Shown: positions 22,738-35,168 of the stretch, one piece after another
Position numbering within the stretch: the first letter of the stretch is position 1
How the letters are laid out: the number at the start of each line of letters is the position of its first letter
Origin: Phlyctochytrium arcticum
Taxonomy: Eukaryota; Chytridiomycota; Chytridiomycetes; Chytridiales; Chytridiaceae
Assembly (NCBI GenBank): GCA_025602905.1
Contig: JAHLKI010000012.1
Span: 62,001-126,000, forward strand
DNA: 64,000 nucleotides
Direction of reading: 5' to 3'
Translations under genes and position numbers: made by a program
Notes under the pieces: model-generated
What the model was told of the DNA's origin: nothing
The model's input: only the letters and a program-made list of their open reading frames with translations
The model's database searches: none

Positions 22738-25700
22738 CTAAAGACCCTTCAATTTACACCCATAAGCCTTCATCATGGCAGTATTAGCCCTCTCCACCAA
22801 TCGTCGGGTGACAGATGCCCACCCAGCATTTTCTTTCCCTTTCCCGGACGCACCAGCGCCCGGTTTCACCCCCACCTTATTCACCATCCACTTGAGCAAC
22901 AAATCCAGTGTTTCCAATTCCATGCATTTGATTAAATCGTCTATAAAGGCTTCAATTTCAGCCACGTCTTCATCGTCGGGTCCAGCCCGACAATCGTTGA
23001 TCCATTGGTGGAGGAGTGGGCGGATATTATCAAACCCGGTCAGCCCGGCAAGAGTCGGGGCGGGAACTGGCGGAGGAATGATTTTGGGTTTGGGCGGGCC
23101 AGAGTCTTTACCCTTGCCTATACCTTTATTCTTTTTGGGTAGAAACAGATTCCGTTTCCTCATCGCCGCTTCGTGTTCGCGGCGAAGATCTTCAGGCAAC
23201 GCCGCGAGTACTTCGGGGTCGACTTGGGATGCTGTGGGGAGGTAGGTTCTGGGATCAAATTCCTTGGGTGGCCCTTTTGGTTGTTGCTTGGAGGATCCTT
23301 CTTGTTGTAATGGTGGCTCTTTGGCCGGCGGTTCTCGGGGTCGCATTTGAGCCAAAATCTCTGCCTGTAGGCTTGCAGGCAACTCTTTCAGGATCTCCAT
23401 ATCAATCTCCTCAGGATTCACCTCATATCTCGCTAAATGGCTGTTGTCCACAAACGTATGAACAGACTTGGAATTTCCAGCTTGTGGCATAGCAATTTCC
23501 CTGCATGGTGGTGGTGGTGGGATCCTACCATCATTCGTTGTAATAGGTGCCTTGTGAGATTCAAACTGAAGTGTAGTCTGGGAATCGCTCACACGGTGCG
23601 TTTCAGCGCGATTATCCAGTTTCGATACGTGAATGCCAAGTCCACGTAGCTCAGTAAAGGGGATTTGCATCTCCATAAGCGATCGAAAGCTTTCTTTGAA
23701 TATGACCCGCCAGTCGTTTGAGTGCGTTGAGAGTATATTTGATTTTGAGAGATTTTCTGTTTTTGACATAAAAACTTAGGAAAGGCTGATAACGTGCCAG
23801 GGAATAATGGACTTACCACACTCCCCACACCCTAAATATTTTGCCGGTTCTCCTTCATACATTTTCTTTTTGGCTTTGACTGTAACCTGCTTGCCGCGGA
23901 CCTTGGCGGCCCCCATTCTCTTGGCAACCTCTTTACTCAAGCTCTGCATGAATTCCTCCACCTCTTGCGCGTTGCGAAAGCGCATGGCCCAGTTGACTTC
24001 AGCTCCTACAGATTGCTGGGGCTTGTTTTCGAGCGGACTGGGGTCGATTCCGCGGCACGCTTAGAGAAGAACTTGTCAGCCAAAACAAATCCAATACTGT
24101 TCTTGAGTAGCCTTACCTTGGTACAGCGTTGTTCCTGTTTTGGGACCAAACTCTCGCTGCAAGGCACCAACAGTCCATGAACTCAGATCTTGACAAGTTT
24201 TCAAGTTTTGTTTCTCCATCTTCTGTGCCAGCACCCAGCCAACCCCGGGCAAGTCTTTGATCATTTGTGACTGCATGAAACTCGGAACCTCGGGCGCGGT
24301 GACCATGAAAATGCCGTCAGGCTTGGCAATCTTGGTGGCCATCCGAGCGATCAGCTTGTTTGGCCCGATGCCGATGCTGTGAAATAGGAAAAGTTGTGAT
24401 GAGTGGAAAACAGGCAAAGGCTGCGCAATTCCCACACGTACCTGCTGACACATCCTGTTGCTTCATATATTTGCGTCCTCAAACTTTCAGCAAGAGTATT
24501 TTCTTGTCCCGTATCTGGTTCCGTGACTGAGCTGGTAATATCCAGATAAGCTTCATCACAGGAAACCGCCTGCACTTCATCAGCGCTACGCAGCAAGATG
24601 GCGTACATGGCTTTCGTACACTGATCATATTTGTCGAATTCGTACGGAATGACCTGAACATCTTTACAGTGATCCCGTGCGCGACCCAAGGACATTCCAT
24701 TTCGTATTCCAAACCCCCGGGCAATGTAGTTACACGATGCGATTTCTGACGTGGACTTTTCCACTAGCCCGAGACTGTGCGCCACCACCACCGGTTGATT
24801 TCGAAGGTGCGGGCGATCTCTCAAGCCTACGGCCGCGAAAAAACAATCCATATCAATGTGAATGATAACTTTGGGTTGATTACTCTTCCGGTTTTTGGGT
24901 TTTGGCCCGTTGCGAAAAACATAGTCTTTCAGCTCAGATTTCCAGGTGCTCAAGTGATGGAGACGAGATGAGCCAAAGTAGTTGTCGAGAAAGCCTGGGG
25001 CTGTACAGAGGACAGCTTTGATTCGTGGGTCATCCAAATCCAGGGTCTGTTGTCTGACGCCATAGATGTAATCTGGCGGCTCACTCTCTTCTTCTTCTTC
25101 CTCCTCAACCGGAATCGGGTCTGGCTCCTCAGACAAGCCTGTTTCGGGGTCTTCTACGCGACTCTCAAGATGTGTCGCATTTGATGCAATTGATGCATCG
25201 GGATTGAAGGGAGGGGTTGACAACAGTTTCGGACTGAGATCGTCAGACGCAACTGACACTGTTGCTCGTTTGGGAGAGCTCTCGCCTGACGCGAAAAAGG
25301 TACCCAGAGTTTTCTGACTGGGAGCGATTTCCAGATAGAGCCGGTAATCAATCCAAGGCAAAAGTTTCCGATTGTCGATGCTGTCAATCAACCAATCTGG
25401 TTTGACGACCGGCTTTCGGAGTAATGTCATTTTCCTATCTGTAATCTGGGGTAAGGGTCAAATACTTTGCTCTGCCTAAAGTATGTCTATGAACCTTACC
25501 TGGGTGGCTATAATGTGCGTGACGTCGGGATCCAACTTGTCCCTGACAAGCGCTCCATGAACCAAGACCTTTGAAATCACCACTGCGCTCTTAGTCAAGT
25601 TGAAGAGAACACCCGAGCTTGCTTGTGTCTCACCAAGTCCTTAAATTCAATCATAGTCAGATGACCGGTCCCCGTATACCCTTCGAATCACACATTAGTC

Positions 25701-25870
25701 TACTTCAATAGTTCAGTCAGCCCCCTCTGAGGGCACATACCATTGAAATACAATGTTAATCCTTGCAAGATGGTTGACTTTGCTCCAGCAACTGCCACCT
25801 CTTGTGCCTGTCCTGCCAGTTTTTGGCGCTTGACCGCCATGTACTCGCGGAATCCACCCGGAAAGGCCAT
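22738..25870 (-). CDS. REV1: DNA repair protein REV1 (Y-family deoxycytidyl transferase)
   Basis: Multi-exon gene (about eight exons) beginning MAFPGGFREYMAVKRQKLAG at 25870. It opens with a BRCT domain (LQGLTLYFNGYTG, VTHIIATQ, VVKPDWLIDSIDNRKLLPW, IDYRLY). The polymerase core shows VIIHIDMDCFFAAVGLRD (metal-binding Asp residues), NYIARGFGIRNGMSLGRA, QAVSCDEAYLDITSSV (catalytic Asp-Glu) and GIGPNKLIARMATK. The C-terminal part has two ubiquitin-binding motifs (VNPEEIDMEILKELPASLQA and QVDPEVLAALPEDLRREHEA) and ends in the Rev1 C-terminal helical bundle that docks Pol zeta. REV1 inserts dCMP opposite abasic sites and scaffolds translesion synthesis. The arrangement is complete. It is divergent from the epoxide hydrolase gene. 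Confidence 0.95.
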
Positions 25871-26184
25871 TTCGAGCGGGGGACCTAGCGGGTAGGTTAC
25901 AAGCCCAGACTTAGGAATAAACCCTGAAGGTGTCTAGCGGCGATTGCATGGCCCAAGGCAGCTACTCGTCCGATATGCTGGCTGGGTGTTCAAGGTCTCA
26001 CGGTGATCTGAGATCTCAAATAAATGTCAAATCGAAATTTGGTTCGAACTCCGATCACGTCACGGCTCGGCAGAACATCCTCCGCCGCGACTCGACTGTA
26101 TAAAAGCCGTGTGAATCTCCGGAAGGACATCTCTCAGGATCTGCCCAGAATCCGTAACGATTTTCCAGACGGGAATCGGACAAG
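25871..26184. promoter_or_regulatory. Divergent promoter region, REV1 / epoxide hydrolase
   Basis: 314 bp between divergent start codons. A near-palindromic GTGATCTGAGATCTC sequence lies at about 26000-26015. No TATA box is obvious. Confidence 0.35.
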
Positions 26185-27665
26185 ATGCTTGAGCTTGAAA
26201 TCCGAATTAGTGGTCTTCGCGACAAGGCATACAAAAAGTACATCGCAGCCAGGCCCATGAACCCTTTGGAGCCCGAGAGCTTCAACCACAAGTACGCTTG
26301 GATCAACGGAATACGCTACCGTAGGTTAAAACTCGCGAAAAACATCATTAGATCGGAAGTTCTAAATTTCGTTTGTTTATTTCCTCAGACTATGTCGATG
26401 AGGGACAAGGTCCCATTCTGCTTTTGGTTCATGGATTTCCGGATGTAAGTTCCCATTATATTGCCGCGACATCATAAGTGAGTTCTGACAACACTACTTG
26501 TCATATGCAGCTATGGTACGGCTGGCGCTATCAGATCCCTCATTTGGTGTCTTTAGGCTACCGAGTCATCGCACCCGACATTCGCGGATACGGAGAAACG
26601 GATGGTCCCCTTGCCAACGAAAGTAACATTAGAGACTATGGCATGAAAAACATCTGCAAGGACTTGGTAGAGCTGCTTGATCTTGTTGGCGGTCAGGGTA
26701 CTGCTGCTACGCTCATTGGACATGATTGGTAGGATTTCTGCACAAGCATTCGTTCACCACAAGACTTACTCTTTGGCGTCACTGTAGGGGAGGCATGATG
26801 GTAAGATGAATTATAAGCGTTAATATGCTCTCGGGTACCAAGTGTCCTCTTAGGTCTGGCGAATGTGTTTGCATTACCCGGATCGGGTCAAGGCTGTGGC
26901 AGCTATATGCACATCATTCGCAGCTCCGACAAAAGCCTACATATCTCCAGAGCAACTCGTAGAGCGCTGGCCGCAATTTGAATATCAAGTAAGTATCATT
27001 TCCACACTGCAATCGCGTACATGACCGATGCTGACCTCTACCTCAGTTGTGGTTTCAAAAATCGACCACGGACAGTGAGTTAGACTCGAATCCCAAAGCA
27101 GTACTGAAGAGCATATACCGAGGCCGCGATGAACATCTTGACTTTCTACAAAAGTGCACCATTGAAGGTTTGCGAAATGCACCCGACATTCCACCGACGA
27201 AGCAGCTGCGACTTACCGAGAAGGTACAATGTGGTGGTATGGAAAGGAATATGAGATATGTTGCTGAGCTGTTTGCAATGCAGGAACTTGAATACTATGC
27301 CAAAAACTACGACCGTCGCTCATTTCATGGTGCTCTCAACAATTACCGCACGCGTCGCGTCAATTGGGAAGATGAGAGAGATTGCCCAACTGTGGTCAAT
27401 CATAAAGCTTTATTGGTTCTGGCGACGCACGATCTGGCATTACCGCCAGCGATGGCAAAAAGCATGCGTGATAAGGTGCCTAATGCGGTCTACAAGGTTC
27501 TTCTCACATCAGATTTTCCTCAGGTTTCACATTGAATACTGAATCTGTTTTACACAGGAGGTAGCGGCTGGGCATTGGGTACAGATGGAACAACCTGAAC
27601 AATTGAACCAAATTCTTACAGACTGGCTTCAGAGTGTAAGAAATGTGCCTGCCCCTAGTCTTTAG
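26185..27665 (+). CDS. Soluble epoxide hydrolase, alpha/beta-hydrolase fold
   Basis: Multi-exon gene (about eight exons). The core is RYHYVDEGQG, LLLVHGFPD (HGxP oxyanion-hole motif), LWYGWRYQIPHLVSLGYRV, APDIRGYGETDGP, LIGHDWGGMMVW (nucleophile Asp in GHDWGG), a cap region, VLATHDLALPPAMAKSMRD (acid residue) and VAAGHWVQMEQPEQLN (catalytic His). This is the full triad of cytosolic epoxide hydrolases that open epoxides to diols. The first ATG in the frame is 26185; a second at 26257 (MNPLEPESFNHKYAWINGIR) would give the more usual N-terminus. The stop is TAG at 27663. There is no signal peptide, so it is presumably cytosolic. Physiological substrate unknown. Confidence 0.88.
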
Positions 27666-27796
27666 TCGATCTTTGTGAACTTGGTACAGAAAAATATGTA
27701 GTTGTGTCTAGGTACAAAAATGTTATTTTAGAAAGCTTTTGCATCAGAGAAGTGAGGGAAAACAATAAACAAAGTATAAGTCGAGCGTTCGGGTGG

Positions 27797-30700
27797 TCAC
27801 TCGCGCAAGATGGAAACTATTTTGCGTTTAGCTACCAAACCATATACCGGTCCGGCTGTAGACACCAGGGCTGAAACGACTGAAGCAGCAATAACGACAA
27901 TGGTAATTTCCCACGGAAAAGGGAATCCGATCGGAATTTGAGTCATGATGGCTCGTTGGGCTGCAATGGACCAGCCTACTGCTCCGCCAATTAGAGTCTA
28001 AGAGATTTGCGTTTTTTAGAATGGGTAAATGAGTTTCACGTTGAGGTCTACTTACCCCAAGTATCCCGGATGTACATGTCAGCGTGAATGCTTCATAGGT
28101 ATAGAGGCGAAAAATGGTCCACCTCGTCACGCCCAACGCACGCAACACTCCAATCTCTTTACTCTGCTCCATAATATTGGTATACATGCATCCATTCAGA
28201 CTAAAGAGCATGATGAGCACCACCAGCACCGTCGCCAAATTAAATATGGTGGACAGCAAGCGCCGTGATGATTGAATGTCATTGAGCGATTCACCCAGAT
28301 CCGCAATCGACATATCTGTGCCCCGGGTCTGACCATTCAGCGACCTGAGTAACTGCGCAAGTTGTGATTTATAACGCGGAAGGGACGTGTCGAGACCGAT
28401 ATGGATACTGCGAAGGGCAATGTCCTGCACGGACCCTAGCCGGCCATTGCTCAGTTGGAGGAGGGTAGGGAAGGAGACGAAGAGAGTTACGCGGCGGGTG
28501 ATGGGGAACTTGGTCATGGTAGAATAAGGGGCCGAGTCGAGAAAGGCGCAGGGTTGTAACACGTTGAGTTGTAACGAGTTGGCGGACGTGCTATCGCTCG
28601 TGGCAACTTTGGTCGTGAGCAAAAATACATCGGTAAAATTGGTTTGACCATTTGATAGCGTGCTAAAAGCCAGGTTTTTGCGGAGGATGGTGGGTAGGAT
28701 GGCGGATCGAAACCCTTTTTGGGAGTAGAGCTGTTCCGAAATGGATGGGTAATCTACATCCAACTTGGGATCCGATTCGCCAACAAGCAACAAATCATTG
28801 CGGGGTTCAGGAAGGTTTAGAAAATTGGGAGAGACGGCTACCACGTCCACGGGATATTGCACGATACGACCCAGGTTGGCAACCAATGTATCCTCCACGG
28901 TATTTTCAAATTGCCGCATGGACCAGGAGGTGACGGCCCAGTCTAGCACAAGAGGTTTTGATTGCTCCAGGATGCTCTCGATGGAAGCCAGGGAGTCCCG
29001 TGGGATACCGTACGTGTTAGATGTTGAGATGCGAATTTGGCCGCCTATTTTGATAGCCGCGCTATATGAGAATTTATGAATAAGGGCTGGTCTCGTTCTA
29101 TAGGTCACAATCCACAACTCACTTGAACTCCATCGCGTTCATTTCCACACTTAAATTAACCGACAAGAAAATGACAAACGCTAAGGCAAACGAAAACATG
29201 GTCGCCGTCTTTCGATTTCTCAATCGATGCGCAACCAAATTTTGCACGACTAGAGGATGCGTCGCCTTATTCTCAAACACGGCCAACATCATCAGAAACG
29301 ACAGAAAGAGGCGTTCAGCCGTCGGTTGCACGTTGTAACTGAGAATCACCATGCCAAAGAGCATGCCCAGTAAGAGTCCAATGAAAATGTTGAATAGAAG
29401 GGTTAGATTATTCTCGAGAAGGGCCTTGGGGACCAGGTAATAGATCATAAAGGTTAAGGCCGTCAGTAAGGCGCCCGTACACGCCATGGGGACAATTTCC
29501 GCGACGGAACCAGGTCCGCTCCGCTCAATGGTGACGATGATGGGTTTGACTTTGGAGTGTCGTTTATCGAGGGCGTTGCGGAGGTTGCCGGCGAGTGCTT
29601 GACGGATGGGTAAAATGGCGGCTAGCATGGGAACTGCTGTCCCGAGAACTGTGGCGGCTATGATGGCTTCAGGTGGGAGTAAAGGGGATAAAGTGATTGT
29701 GGCAATGTTTTCGAGAAAGCGTTTGCCGACTATGAAGAGGATCTGGCATAGGACGAGACCGATTGCCCAGGCGGGGAGGGAGTAACTTATGGCTTGAACC
29801 TGCGGATGGGAATATTCAGTGAGTTTGTTCCCAATACGTTTCCGAGTATAGTTGTCCTTACCAAGATCATTTGAATCACTCCCCACCGGGTCTGCCCAAT
29901 CATTCTCATAATCCCCAACTCAAACGTCCGCGTTTCAACCGATACCATCAGCAAATTGTAGATCAGAAAACACGATAACCCGACAAAAAGGGCAACCACA
30001 ATCGTCGCAATTAAGCTCAAGAATTGTGAAAAGGTACTCACGCCCCGCAAATTATCCATTGTGTCAAAATACCCCGTCACCGCATCAAGGCCTAACCGGA
30101 AGCGGATGGTAGTTCCCCAGCGAATGATGTTGCGGGCGACCTGGCCGATATTGCTCGTCATGTAGCACGCGTGCCGTGGGATTCCGCATGCAAATACCAG
30201 TTGGGAGGCTTCGGCGTAGTGCATGCCTGAGCGGGACGCTTGGACGAGGGAAGAGCGGAACGCTGGTGGGTAAGATGGATGAAAATACGGGGCGAGGGCT
30301 TCCAGAGCGGTACTGTATTCAATAATCCCGAAGCTCCGTCCCCGAACCCATTGGGGGAATTTGTTGGTGGCCGTATCGGAAAATGTTGCCGAAATACGAA
30401 GTGGTACATTGACGGTATCGATATTGGTAAAAGGGCCTGTGATTGTCGCGTTCCGAACGTATTCAATCGCATTCTGGAAGAGCGTGGTCGAAAATTTAAG
30501 GATAACCCAATCACCCACTGCAACGTTCAGAGCCTGCGCAGTATTCTCTGAAATAAGTAATCCGTCCACTGGTACATTGCCCGATTTCCATCCTCGTCCA
30601 ATCTGCAACTTCTTCTCTAGCGGTGAATCAATCACCCAAGTCGATACCTCTTCCCCATCCGTACATTCGGTTGAGATGCAGGTTTCGGTATTTGCGCTGC

Positions 30701-31781
30701 ACACATTCCGCCTAGCCTGTTTACTCGCTTGCGTGCCAGCATCATCACCGGTCCGGATCGTCGGTCCCGTGTATGTAAATTCAGTATTCCTCGGCACCGT
30801 CGAGTCCCACTCCGCACACCCGTCCGCCTTGTAATAAGTCACCGAAACATCAGCAATTCGGGGTGTACTATACTGAATCGGAAACCCCCCACTGACCCCA
30901 TCCGACAACAACCCTTTTGCAGCCGTATAATTCAACCGATTGAATCCCGACCCCCACCGCGGTGAGATGGTCAAATCCGTTTCTCCCGAGTTTCGCTCGG
31001 CAATACTCAGAAATACAATGGGCATAATTCCAATCACGGTAATGAGTAATGCGGCGGCAAAGACGACGAGACAGACGGATGAACACCCAATGCAGAATTG
31101 AGATTTGTGACGGGATGTTTCGCGGATGCTGTGGCGCCATATATTGGCTAGACTCGATGTGGTTGCGGAAAATTTGTGGGTGGGAGATCGGTGTTGCGGG
31201 GTTGCCCGTAGTAGATGAGGTGCTGAAGTTGAAGCAGAATATAACTCGGGGGAGGGGTCATTCTCAGTCGCCGTCCGAAGAATAATGGGTCCATCCAGTT
31301 TCCTTGACCCATCCTTTCCCTTCCCCGATGCCCGCTGCTGTTGTTCCACATGCGGACTGCTCATCCGAATCTCAGTAATCCCAGGATCCTCCATCGTGGC
31401 TATTCGTAATGGAATCTCGTCCTGATTAGGATACACTCTTTTTCGTCGTTTACCAGGCCACAGGAAGCGGGTCAGCCCTTCCCTCCTGCTCCTGATGGTG
31501 GGAGGTACTAAAGTCAATTCGATATCACTCAAGTCAACGTTAACAGTCCACTGATCGCCTTCTTCTTCCGGTTGTAATGTCGGATGATGCGAGTCCCACC
31601 GGTGTCGTTCTTCAAGATCTGGCTTGAGATCTTCATCTTGAGTCGTGCCGCGGGTTTTTGAGGGTATTGAGGGTTGCGGCCGCTGCTGCTCCGTCCACCG
31701 TTCTTCAGTCGGAATGGACGTCGTAACGCTCCCTCTTGGCCGCTTTGGGTGATTAAGAGTGCCTGAGATTGGCTCACTCAT
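27797..31781 (-). CDS. Large FtsX/MacB-type membrane permease
   Basis: Four exons starting at the ATG at 31781 (MSEPISGTLNHPKRPRGS). The last intron joins TSGILG to TLIGGAVGWS, and the frame ends KRKIVSILRE at 27797. About 220 cytosolic Ser/Arg-rich residues precede a first membrane helix (VCLVVFAAALLITVIGIM). A large ectodomain follows with Cys-rich VCSANTETCISTECTDGEE. Two FtsX domains come next. The first includes FVGLSCFLIYNLLMVSVETR, FELGIMRMIGQTRWGVI and ILPIRQALAGNLRNAL; the second includes MLFSLNGCMYTNIMEQSKEI and GVLRALGVTRWTIFRLYTYE. A block of four further helices lies between them. The architecture matches eukaryotic FtsX-like (ABC3) permeases known from fungi and protists. No ATPase domain is encoded here, so either it partners with a separate ATPase or it has no transport role. 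Substrate unknown. Confidence 0.85.
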
Positions 31782-32563
31782 ATACGGCAATGTAAAAAGG
31801 TCATATATTCTCCTGTTTATGTTCTATTCCACAGAATTCGAAAAGCTGTCCCGACGCGTCTGACCAATCACGAAACTGACGCGTTTTTCCCATCTTGCGT
31901 CGCATCCATATGCGTGTGTATCCATCATTTCCAACTTTCATGTGTATGCATTTCGAAAAATGGTACTGTTAGTCTGCCGTCTTCTGTGCGGTGTCAACTC
32001 TCTTCTTGTGAATCCAGGATTTGCCTTCCCTTGTCGCGCGTTGTGTTTCGGAACTAACCGGAAGTGGAAGGGAGCCCATCACCCGGGGTGCTCCGGAGCC
32101 GTATCGACGAAACCAGCAACGACTGTCAAACAAACGCATAGAGGGACCTATCCACTATTTCCTTTAAAAATCCATCACGCATTTTGAGTGTGTAGATCAA
32201 AGGTCAAAGGGAATAGTGCCTTTGGTGCTAATGAAGACGTTTTCAAAACCGTTGCTGGCAACATCATTTACCAATACACAGGGTGGATTGGGGGTGGATA
32301 CCCCAGGGATACCCATTAATTCTTTACCAATACACAGGGTGGATCGGGGGTGGATACCCCAGGGATACCCATTAATTCTAGATAGTATGGGCTGAATGGG
32401 ACCCGTGTTATGTAGGTTTGTACAGAATACAATCTTCTAGATGATGTTTTTTTTCGGCGTTGGAGATTAAAATGACGCATGTGCGACTGACTGCTGGGTA
32501 TGCAAAACCGCATGTGAATACGGCTGGTAAGTGCTCACGTTAAAAGTGTCCTAGTTTCTCTTG
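31782..32563. other. Intergenic: permease promoter and kinase 3' flank
   Basis: About 780 bp without a gene, apart from a two-copy 56-bp tandem duplication at 32267-32378. Confidence 0.45.
32267..32378. repeat. Tandem duplication, 2 x 56 bp
   Basis: Two adjacent 56-bp units starting TTTACCAATACACAGGGTGG differ at one base (ATTGGG versus ATCGGG). Each unit contains the GGGGGTGGATACCCC sequence, which can fold into a small GC-rich hairpin. It looks recent and lies in the spacer downstream of the kinase stop. Confidence 0.95.
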
Positions 32564-33598
32564 CTAGGAATCCACTTCTATAGACGAAATTCGATCCAGA
32601 AACTCTTGTGCAGTAGGCGTCGTCCCTTCATACATTTCATGCAGAGCTTTCCGTAACTCTATAGTTACAGAGTTTTAATAATAGCCCTGATCGAAAAAAA
32701 AGTAAAACAAACTCACCTTTAGGCACATCTCCCCTAGCGTCCATCCTTGCTAATCCCTCCCCAGTACTCCCATCAAACATGCCCATAGCAGCGGTCCGCC
32801 CCCCTAGTATCTCCAAACACACACGTCCCAAACTCCTCACGTCTTCCTCCAGCGCTTCCCGCTCCACCTCTCCCTCATCCCCAACATGGCATGCCATCCC
32901 CAGATCCATCAGTTTCGCTTCATCGCCGTCGACATGGATATTACTCGGCCGAATATCGCCATGCCGTATTCCTTTACTGTGCAGATAAGCCAAAGCCGAC
33001 GTGAGTTGCCGGATCCAGAGGAGACTGGTGCGGATGGAGGGCAGACCGTAGGTTTCAGTATAGGTTCGTAACCGGTGCCCAAAATATTCCATGATAAGGA
33101 TAAAGGCTGGCGGAGAGGAATCGGTTGGAGGGGCGTCAAAGGATTTCATGTAGCTGAGTAAATGGGGGTGTGAGAGATTGGGTGCCGTCTCGCTTTCGAA
33201 GCTATATGGTAAGACGGGATCTATATCGTCCTTGGGGAGGAATTTCACAGCATACTAAGAAAACAAAACACCCAGAACTCAGTAAAAATTCTATCTCCTC
33301 GATTTGACTTTGTTTCTTTGATTGGACTTACGGTTTGATTTGTAAGTTTGTGGACAGCTTCATACACTTCTGTGAACGCGCCAGCGCCCAGGAATCTTCC
33401 CAGAGTGTACTCCTTCTTGAACTCATTCGAGATCGCAAAACTGCAAGGTAAGCGAGAGAATTGTCGCTCGACGGGGAGGGGGTCGGTCGAGTAGTGTCGT
33501 CGTATTGAGGTGAAGGTGGGTGTGAGGCGAATGGGTTGGGTAAGGTGGTGAGGTCGGGACTGGGTGAACGCGGTGAGGATTCGTCTTGTGCAGATCAT
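32564..33598 (-). CDS. Protein kinase-like protein with mitochondrial-type leader
   Basis: Three exons: 33598 to an intron after KLTNQT, a central exon starting YAVKFLPKDDID, and a short last exon ending RISSIEVDS. The first 38 residues are rich in Arg, Ser and Thr with no acidic residues (MICTRRILTAFTQSRPHHLT then RRHYST), a good mitochondrial presequence with an R-x-Y-S cleavage pattern. The kinase fold has LGAGAFTEVYEA (Gly loop), YAVKF (VAIK Lys), GIRHGDIRPSNIHV (HGD in place of HRD) and LMDLGMA (DLG in place of DFG). The catalytic Asp, Asn and metal Asp remain, so activity is possible. The domain is short, about 300 residues overall. No close named relative is recognised. Confidence 0.75.
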
Positions 33599-34302
33599 TT
33601 TTTGGATAGCGACGGGATGTGTTAGTTTTGAGTTGGCTCAAGTAGGACGTTGTCGGTCCGTTTGGTATATGCACGGTATAGGGAATGTTTTGTTTTTGAC
33701 ACTGCGGAAGATTGAATTTCGCGCTTCCAACTTTGCTTCAAATCCAACTCCCGTCATTTTGTCATCGCCTTTCAGAGCACGTGACGATATTCATGCTGCG
33801 CGGACTGCGCTCGCCCGCGGTTCATTGGTACTTGGGACAGTCTGCCGGACGTTTCCAGCTCATATGACGATAAAGGACCCTCATAAAAGACAATCTCTGA
33901 TCACGTCCACATCAAGCTTGATCGTTTCAAAACGGACAGCTTAACAAGCTGGGTCCTCACAACCTTTGAGCAGCGTGGAGACGTAGGAATTTGAATGATA
34001 ATTGGGCCGATTGGCTGTAGGATTTCTCCGAACGGAGGGACGAAATAAACCTCTGGTACAACGGCGCCATTGTTTCCTGGGTATATCCGACTGGGGTTGG
34101 GATAAGCCGCTGCCTTGCATCAATGTTTTCTCTGATGACCCACAGTTGGTTGTTAACAAACAGATGATGGGCTTTTGGGAGAGTGGGAAATCGGAAGCGG
34201 TGGAATCTCTTACCACTTTCTTTGATTCCCAATGAGTGTACTATTCGAGTAGTACTGTAGTACATCCCGAGAAGCTGGAAGCGGCTTCGCCTGATTAGGG
34301 GC
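33599..34302. other. Spacer between kinase and first BTB gene
   Basis: About 700 bp without a recognised gene. Opposite-strand ORFs at 33941-34304 overlap each other and look like chance frames. Confidence 0.35.
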
Positions 34303-34310
34303 AACTGACA
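34303..34310 (+). promoter_or_regulatory. Half-site of the BTB-family palindrome
   Basis: AACTGACA, 105 bp upstream of the first BTB gene. It aligns with the left arm of the complete palindromes upstream of the other two BTB genes, and the surrounding promoter (TGGTCTGTCTCAAAC) aligns too. The right arm is missing here. Confidence 0.55.
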
Positions 34311-34415
34311 GCTCCCATTTTTGTGGTCTGTCTCAAACCATTCTCTACAAGAGATGCTCGAAATTTGAAGCCATGGATCCTACTATTGCTCCCTTTTTAT
34401 CCTGCATTTCGCAAA

Positions 34416-35168
34416 ATGTTGAGTTTTGATCCGACTTCATCATGGGAAGAGCAACAAGAAATGGTACGGAAGACATTTATCCGTACAGGGGACACGGTGC
34501 CTGATGAACAGTTGTTGGGGGAAGACTTGTCCGACGTTGTCATAGAGGTCCACCCTGAGGTGGAAGCTGGTGTGACACCAGGCACCGCCAACATTGCTGC
34601 TGCACGTATTCCAGCACACTCTGCGATCCTGGCAAACCGCAGCAAGTCCTTTCACACCCTTTTTACGAACGTTATGGCTCAAAGTAAGATTACGAAAGAG
34701 CATCAAGTTGAAGATCAATCATGGTTAAAATCACAGGGTATCCGGTGCCCATCGCGCGTCACTTAATCGGACACCTCTATCATAGACAGGATGATGGCAT
34801 ACAGTCAAGACCTGTAACAGCATGGGAACAAATACTTCACATCGCGGATGAGTTTGGGGTCTTGTCTCTTTTTGACAACGTATCCATTATTTTGGTGACA
34901 TGTCTTTATGCGGGTCATGTCAAAGACGTTGTTTCCCTACTTCAAACTGGTATGTAAGCAATGACTATGTCGGGATCAAAACTCATGTAACGTTTCTGTC
35001 CATCAAGCATATAAATTTTCGAAAGAAACCAGCGAGATTCTCAGGAAAGGGTGTATCTCATATTGCACAGGAAACTGCCAGAGATTGTTCAAAGAGAGCG
35101 AGTTCAAAAATTTTCTAGGAGATCATGGATGCCGAGATCTGCTTTATGAAATAGCTATGCTCCATTAG
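34416..35168 (+). pseudogene. BTB/POZ-domain protein, paralogue 1, frameshifted
   Basis: The start MLSFDPTSSWEEQQEMVRKT aligns with the other two BTB paralogues. The BTB core follows: LSDVVIEVHPEV, RIPAHSAILANRSKSFHTLF, then VKITGYPVPIARHLIGHLYH and ILHIADEFGVLSLFDNVSII. Between them the frame slips by one base near 34710 (after KEHQVEDQS), so the gene cannot be translated through unless this is a sequence error. A GTATGT intron after LLQT leads to AYKFSKETSEILRKGCISYC and an ending RDLLYEIAMLH. BTB domains mediate dimerisation or Cullin-3 binding. The promoter also lost half of the shared palindrome, in line with decay. Confidence 0.7.

Noticed and set aside
22738..25430. Possible separate genes for the REV1 pieces
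   Set aside because: BRCT, polymerase, UBM and C-terminal pieces follow each other in order with GT-AG introns, as in one REV1 gene.
26041..26052. GGTTCGAACTCC resembling a tRNA T-loop
   Set aside because: No acceptor stem, anticodon arm or D-arm can be paired around it.
32267..32378. CRISPR-like or satellite array
   Set aside because: Only two adjacent copies, without spacers; a simple tandem duplication.
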